Shown piece after piece: positions 31,519-34,327 of a DNA stretch of 34,327 nt (position 1 is the stretch's first letter; each line of letters begins with the position of its first letter). A program made the translations under genes and the position numbers. Where the stretch lies: positions 1 through 34,327 of the forward strand of contig JAUSQD010000066.1 of NCBI GenBank assembly GCA_030652695.1. Direction: 5' to 3'. The notes below the pieces were generated by a model that saw nothing but the letters and a program-made list of their open reading frames with translations, was not told the DNA's origin and did not search any database. The DNA is from Actinomycetota bacterium. Lineage in GTDB: Bacteria; Actinomycetota; Actinomycetes; S36-B12.

Positions 31519-32541
31519 ATGAAGACTCAGATCCCGGCTCCCGTTCTGCGCAGTCCAGATCACCTGATAGCGGCCATTCCCTTTCTGCTCGGCTTCCGAC
31601 CAAGGGCAAGTGTGGTCATCGTCTGGATTGACTCAGGCACGATTGCGCTCACTCAGCGCGTTGACTGGCCGGCGGCAGGTGCTGGGGCGTCACTTGATTC
31701 CTGGGCTTCGTCAGTCATCCATGCTGCTCGGCATGTGCAGGCGCATGGGGCAGTGCTCCTGGGATATCCCGGCGATCCGGAGCAGGCCTTCTCGACAGCC
31801 CTCACCTTGCCCCTGTCTGCGCTGAGTCGGGTCTGGACGGACAGCGATTGCGAAGTACTTGATGCGATTCTCGTCCTTGACGACTGCTGGCATTGCGCTG
31901 AAACGGACGATGGCACGCTGGCTTGGAGTGCTCGAGCTTTCGACCTCCAGATCTCGGCAGAGGTCAGTGATGACTTCATGTACTCCGGCTGGTCATTTAT
32001 GGCCAGTCGAGAAGAAGTCTGCGCGGAGTTTGCCGATCCCAGCCGACCTCCTGAAGTCTCGGTCCTGGAACTGGAGCAGCAGGCCCAGGCCCGCACCTTT
32101 GCGCAGAGCGCAGAACTTGAGCAGTGGAGAGATGAGGTCATCTGCCGCATCAGCACGTCACTGACGACCGGCACCATGCCTGGAGCCGAAAGAGCCGAGT
32201 TCACTGTTGGCCTTCGCGACATCCGGGTGCGCGACGCAGTGCTGTGGCATCTTGCAGGCGAGCTGGATGCCAACACCGCATTGATTGCCCTGCGGGGCTT
32301 GGTTCGAGGGCTCCCTGAAGGCCATCGTGCGCCTGCCGCGACTGTCGCCGGGATCTGTGCGTGGCTCACGGGTGATGGAGTCCGGGCAAGTGCGGCGATT
32401 GAGATTGCCCTGGCAGATGAGCCCGAATATGGGCTTGCTCTCTTGGTGAGCACGGCGTTGCTCAATGGGCTGCCGCCTCGCACCTGGCAGTCGACGATGG
32501 AGCAGCTGTCATATGACGCCTGTCGTAACGGTTTGGGCTAG
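31519..32541 (+). CDS. DUF4192 domain-containing protein
   Basis: A 340-residue actinobacterial DUF4192 protein. The N-terminal motif SPDHLIAAIPFLLGFRPRASVVIVW is diagnostic, followed by acidic helices and a C-terminal helical half ending YGLALLVSTALLNGLPPRTW. The function is unknown; the family is confined mainly to Actinomycetota. It precedes a secreted PKD protein and the primary sigma factor gene on the same strand. No good ribosome-binding site is seen before ATG 31519; the start is not certain. Confidence 0.83.
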   Translation: MKTQIPAPVLRSPDHLIAAIPFLLGFRPRASVVIVWIDSGTIALTQRVDWPAAGAGASLDSWASSVIHAARHVQAHGAVLLGYPGDPEQAFSTALTLPLSALSRVWTDSDCEVLDAILVLDDCWHCAETDDGTLAWSARAFDLQISAEVSDDFMYSGWSFMASREEVCAEFADPSRPPEVSVLELEQQAQARTFAQSAELEQWRDEVICRISTSLTTGTMPGAERAEFTVGLRDIRVRDAVLWHLAGELDANTALIALRGLVRGLPEGHRAPAATVAGICAWLTGDGVRASAAIEIALADEPEYGLALLVSTALLNGLPPRTWQSTMEQLSYDACRNGLG

Positions 32542-32591
32542 GGCTTGTCCACAGGTCAGGTGAGTGACTTCCGGTGAGGCAGGTGACTGCT

Positions 32592-32597
32592 TACGTT
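32592..32597 (+). promoter_or_regulatory. Candidate -10 for leaderless PKD-protein gene
   Basis: TACGTT ends 6 nt before ATG 32604, supporting that codon over GTG 32574 as start. Inference from the leaderless pattern. Confidence 0.4.
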
Positions 32598-32603
32598 GAT
32601 GGC

Positions 32604-33398
32604 ATGCCTTGGCTCTTGCGGATGGCCACCTCATTGGCGCTCGTGATTGCGTTGATCACGGCCTGGCCTGCGCAGGCTGTTGACGTCGGCGGGGACGATG
32701 CCAACGACCAATTCGTCGGATCGGGCGGGGCATCGTCTTCATCTGGGACGGCAGGCTCCGCGTCTGGGCGGCATCCGTCATGCCCGCAGTGCTCCTGGAT
32801 AGCCGCCGATCCTTGTTCATCACCCTTCAACGCCATCGGCTGTGGACGAATCACCGAGGGATGCGCGCCCGGGCAGGAGCAGCGTCGGATGTGGTTCTCC
32901 CGCAACAGCGGCCGGACCTGGCAGGATCGTGGACTTCAGTGCGTGAGCTTCTCAGGTGTCCGGGATCAGAGCCCGTCGGGCCAGGCCGTCCATGAGGTTT
33001 TCACCCGCGCCGTGCCGACTGCATCGATCTCCACCCAGCCCCACCAGGGGCTCTTGCCTCAGGTGCCGACGCTGTTCTCCTCTGGGCAGCCTCAGCAACC
33101 CGATACGTCCACGCATCGCATCGGTTCCCTGCAGGTGCGACTTTCCCCAGTCGCGCGCTGGCAGTGGGATTTTGGGGATGGCGCGGTCTTGGACACCAGC
33201 GCCGCGGGAAGCCGGTTTCCTGACCGCTTGGTGTCGCATACCTATCGATCCGCAGGCGTCTATGAAGTTCGCCTCACGACCATCTGGACGGCTACATACA
33301 CCGTTGATGGGCAGGGTCCGTTCACCGTCGAAGGCACCGTGACACAGAGCACGAGCACCAGAATTGTGGTCGGCCAAGGTCGCGCGGTCCTGAGCTAG
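32604..33398 (+). CDS. Secreted PKD-domain protein, cysteine-containing
   Basis: A 264-residue exported protein. The signal peptide is MPWLLRMATSLALVIALITA followed by WPAQA. A Ser/Gly linker precedes a Cys-rich section (CPQC, DPCSSPFNAIGCGRITEGCAP, then a single Cys near LQCVSF). The C-terminal ~90 residues are a PKD-like beta-sandwich with the hallmark WQWDFGDG and the later SHTYRSAGVYEVRLTT. No membrane anchor or sorting signal is visible, so it is probably wall-associated or released. ATG 32604 fits a normal signal peptide and a leaderless -10; GTG 32574 would extend it by 10 residues. The neighbouring DUF4192 gene is 62 bases upstream. Confidence 0.78.
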   Translation: MPWLLRMATSLALVIALITAWPAQAVDVGGDDANDQFVGSGGASSSSGTAGSASGRHPSCPQCSWIAADPCSSPFNAIGCGRITEGCAPGQEQRRMWFSRNSGRTWQDRGLQCVSFSGVRDQSPSGQAVHEVFTRAVPTASISTQPHQGLLPQVPTLFSSGQPQQPDTSTHRIGSLQVRLSPVARWQWDFGDGAVLDTSAAGSRFPDRLVSHTYRSAGVYEVRLTTIWTATYTVDGQGPFTVEGTVTQSTSTRIVVGQGRAVLS

Positions 33399-33524
33399 GA
33401 CGTGTTGCAGCGATCGGCTCAGTTATATGGCAGAATCATCGGACCACGGCCCGTACAAGTCTGCAAAGGCTTGACACGGGCTCTTGTCGTGGACATCGGT
33501 TGATGAAAGGCATTGAACCTGAAC

Positions 33525-34327
33525 ATGGCCACCGCTACCAAGAAGACCACAGCAAAGACCCCGGCAGCCCCCGCGAAAAAGGCCGCTGCCGCACCGTCGA
33601 AGGCAACTCCCATCAAAAAGGCCGCCGCTCCTGCGAAGCCGGCAGCCAAGAAGGCCGCGGCCAAGCCCGCCGCCGCACCAGCAAAGCCAGCGGCCAAGAA
33701 GGCCGCCACCCCCGCCAAGCCGGCAGCCAAGAAGGCCGCCGCCGCGAAGCCCGCAGCCAAGAAGGCTGCAGCTGCCAAGCCAAGTGCAAAAAAGGGCGTC
33801 GATCTTGTCATTGATGACGAGGAGCTCGTCGAGGTCATCGAGACCGAAGACGGCCTGGTTGCCATTGATGTTGAAGATGTTGATCCCGCGGCCCTTGTCG
33901 TTGTGGCCGAGCTTGAGGTCGAGCTCGAAGCCGAGCTTGCCGAAGATCTGGCCGAGGTCGAGACCGACACTGAGACTGAAGCCACCCCCGCAGGCGCTGA
34001 AGAGGAAAAGGGCTTTGTCATCTCCGATGTGGATGACACCGATGAGCCTGTCCAGACCGTCACTGTTGCCGGCGCAACAGCTGACCCGGTCAAGGACTAC
34101 CTCAAGCAGATCGGCAAGGTCCCGCTGCTCAACGCTGAGCAAGAGGTCGAGTTGGCCAAGCGGATTGAAGCTGGACTCTTCGCAGAGGAGAAGTTGGCTG
34201 ACCCCAAGAAGCTGGACAAGAAGTTCGAACGTGATCTCCTGTGGATCGCCGAGGACGGCCGTCGCGCCAAGAACCACCTGCTGGAGGCCAACCTACGTCT
34301 GGTGGTCTCGTTGGCCAAGCGCTACAC
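33525..34327 (+). CDS. rpoD: Primary RNA polymerase sigma factor (SigA/HrdB), 3' end outside window
   Basis: The first ~267 codons of the principal sigma factor; the gene runs off the window end. Residues 1-90 are a Lys/Ala/Pro-rich low-complexity tail (PAAKKAA repeats). An acidic stretch follows (about 91-165, with DDEELVEV and [12 protein letters not shown]). Then comes region 1.2, [31 protein letters not shown] split by a helix, and region 2.1, [18 protein letters not shown], which is diagnostic of SigA. The basic tail is variable among actinobacteria. The ATG at 33525 has only a distant AAAGG; TTG 33513 is an alternative. The gene recognises housekeeping promoters; its own promoter is uncertain. 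Confidence 0.93.
   Translation, partial: MATATKKTTAKTPAAPAKKAAAAPSKATPIKKAAAPAKPAAKKAAAKPAAAPAKPAAKKAATPAKPAAKKAAAAKPAAKKAAAAKPSAKKGVDLVIDDEELVEVIETEDGLVAIDVEDVDPAALVVVAELEVELEAELAEDLAEVETDTETEATPAGAEEEKGFVISDVDDTDEPVQTVTVAGATADPVKDYLKQIGKVPLLNAEQEVELAKRIEAGLFAEEKLADPKKLDKKFERDLLWIAEDGRRAKNHLLEANLRLVVSLAKRY
33620..33795 (+). repeat. Degenerate Lys/Ala-coding tandem repeat in rpoD
   Basis: Repeated units coding PAAKKAA, with AGCCAAGAAGGC as the most conserved DNA core, in imperfect copies of roughly 20-40 bases. Part of the sigma factor's N-terminal tail. It makes long open frames on the opposite strand, which are artefacts. Confidence 0.75.

Noticed and set aside
33471-33476. TTGACA, possible -35 of the rpoD promoter
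   Set aside because: No acceptable -10 hexamer at 16-19 nt downstream; kept as a note only.
33419-34277. Long open frames on the minus strand opposite rpoD
   Set aside because: Low-complexity Ser/Ala/Gly/Leu products created by the antisense of the Lys/Ala repeat; the plus strand encodes conserved sigma regions.
1-34327. CRISPR arrays, tRNA/rRNA genes, insertion sequences, attachment sites
   Set aside because: No regularly spaced repeats, tRNA-like T-loops outside genes, transposase motifs or terminal inverted repeats with target duplications were seen.

Overview
The window looks like a chromosomal stretch from an actinobacterium (Actinomycetota), probably an uncultivated aquatic or soil lineage. 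The basis is moderately GC-rich DNA (judged by eye), frequent GTG/TTG starts, and families typical of the phylum: DUF4192, a class II-like HelD, Arr, a PLDc_N membrane protein, an ECF42-type sigma factor with a long C-terminal extension, and a primary sigma factor with a Lys/Ala-rich N-terminus. Genes are tightly packed on both strands. No untranslated gap exceeds about 300 bases. I saw no tRNA, rRNA, CRISPR array, insertion sequence or prophage signature.

Layout. 1-2.5 kb: a 5'-truncated YCII/DGPF protein, its cognate ECF42-type sigma factor, a DUF1905 protein and a convergent class I glutamine-amidotransferase-like hydrolase. 2.5-6.2 kb: a divergon with an atypical SDR on one side and an ArsR repressor, a Cu(+) P1B-type ATPase and a PLDc_N membrane protein on the other; nested inverted repeats between them are a candidate operator. 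6.3-7.8 kb: a DEAD-box RNA helicase and a strong bidirectional terminator. 7.8-11 kb: a substrate-binding protein without signal peptide, a classical SDR, a YbjQ-like protein and a CitE-like lyase. 11-12.5 kb: a secreted M15 peptidase with a small secreted partner. 12.6-17.5 kb: general and acyl-CoA metabolism (NAD(P)-binding protein, crotonase, thioesterase, acyl-CoA dehydrogenase) with a MESH1-like (p)ppGpp hydrolase. 17.7-20.5 kb: envelope proteins (Ig-repeat secreted protein, lipoprotein, CopC-like protein without copper ligands). 20.5-23.6 kb: PlsC acyltransferase, Arr rifamycin ADP-ribosyltransferase and a two-gene ABC transporter. 23.6-31.3 kb: aldo/keto reductase, HSL-family esterase, HelD/HelR-type RNA polymerase motor, DUF3293, AI-2E-family permease, VOC protein and a flippase-like membrane protein. 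31.5-34.3 kb: DUF4192, a secreted PKD protein and the 5' part of the primary sigma factor gene, cut by the window end.

Themes. First, RNA polymerase and rifamycin: arr and a HelD-type gene lie about 4 kb apart and the principal sigma gene is on the same segment. Second, copper: the ArsR-CopA module is complete, whereas the CopC-like gene has lost its metal ligands. Third, gene expression: six genes lack a convincing Shine-Dalgarno but carry a TANNNT hexamer 6-8 nt before the start codon, as in actinobacterial leaderless transcription. Three convergent gene pairs have interlocked stop codons, consistent with a compact genome.

No single locus is clearly a new defence or mobile system. The best leads are the metal-ligand set of the ArsR protein, the ligand-less CopC-like protein, the M15 peptidase plus small Cys-containing secreted partner, and the Arr/HelD neighbourhood.
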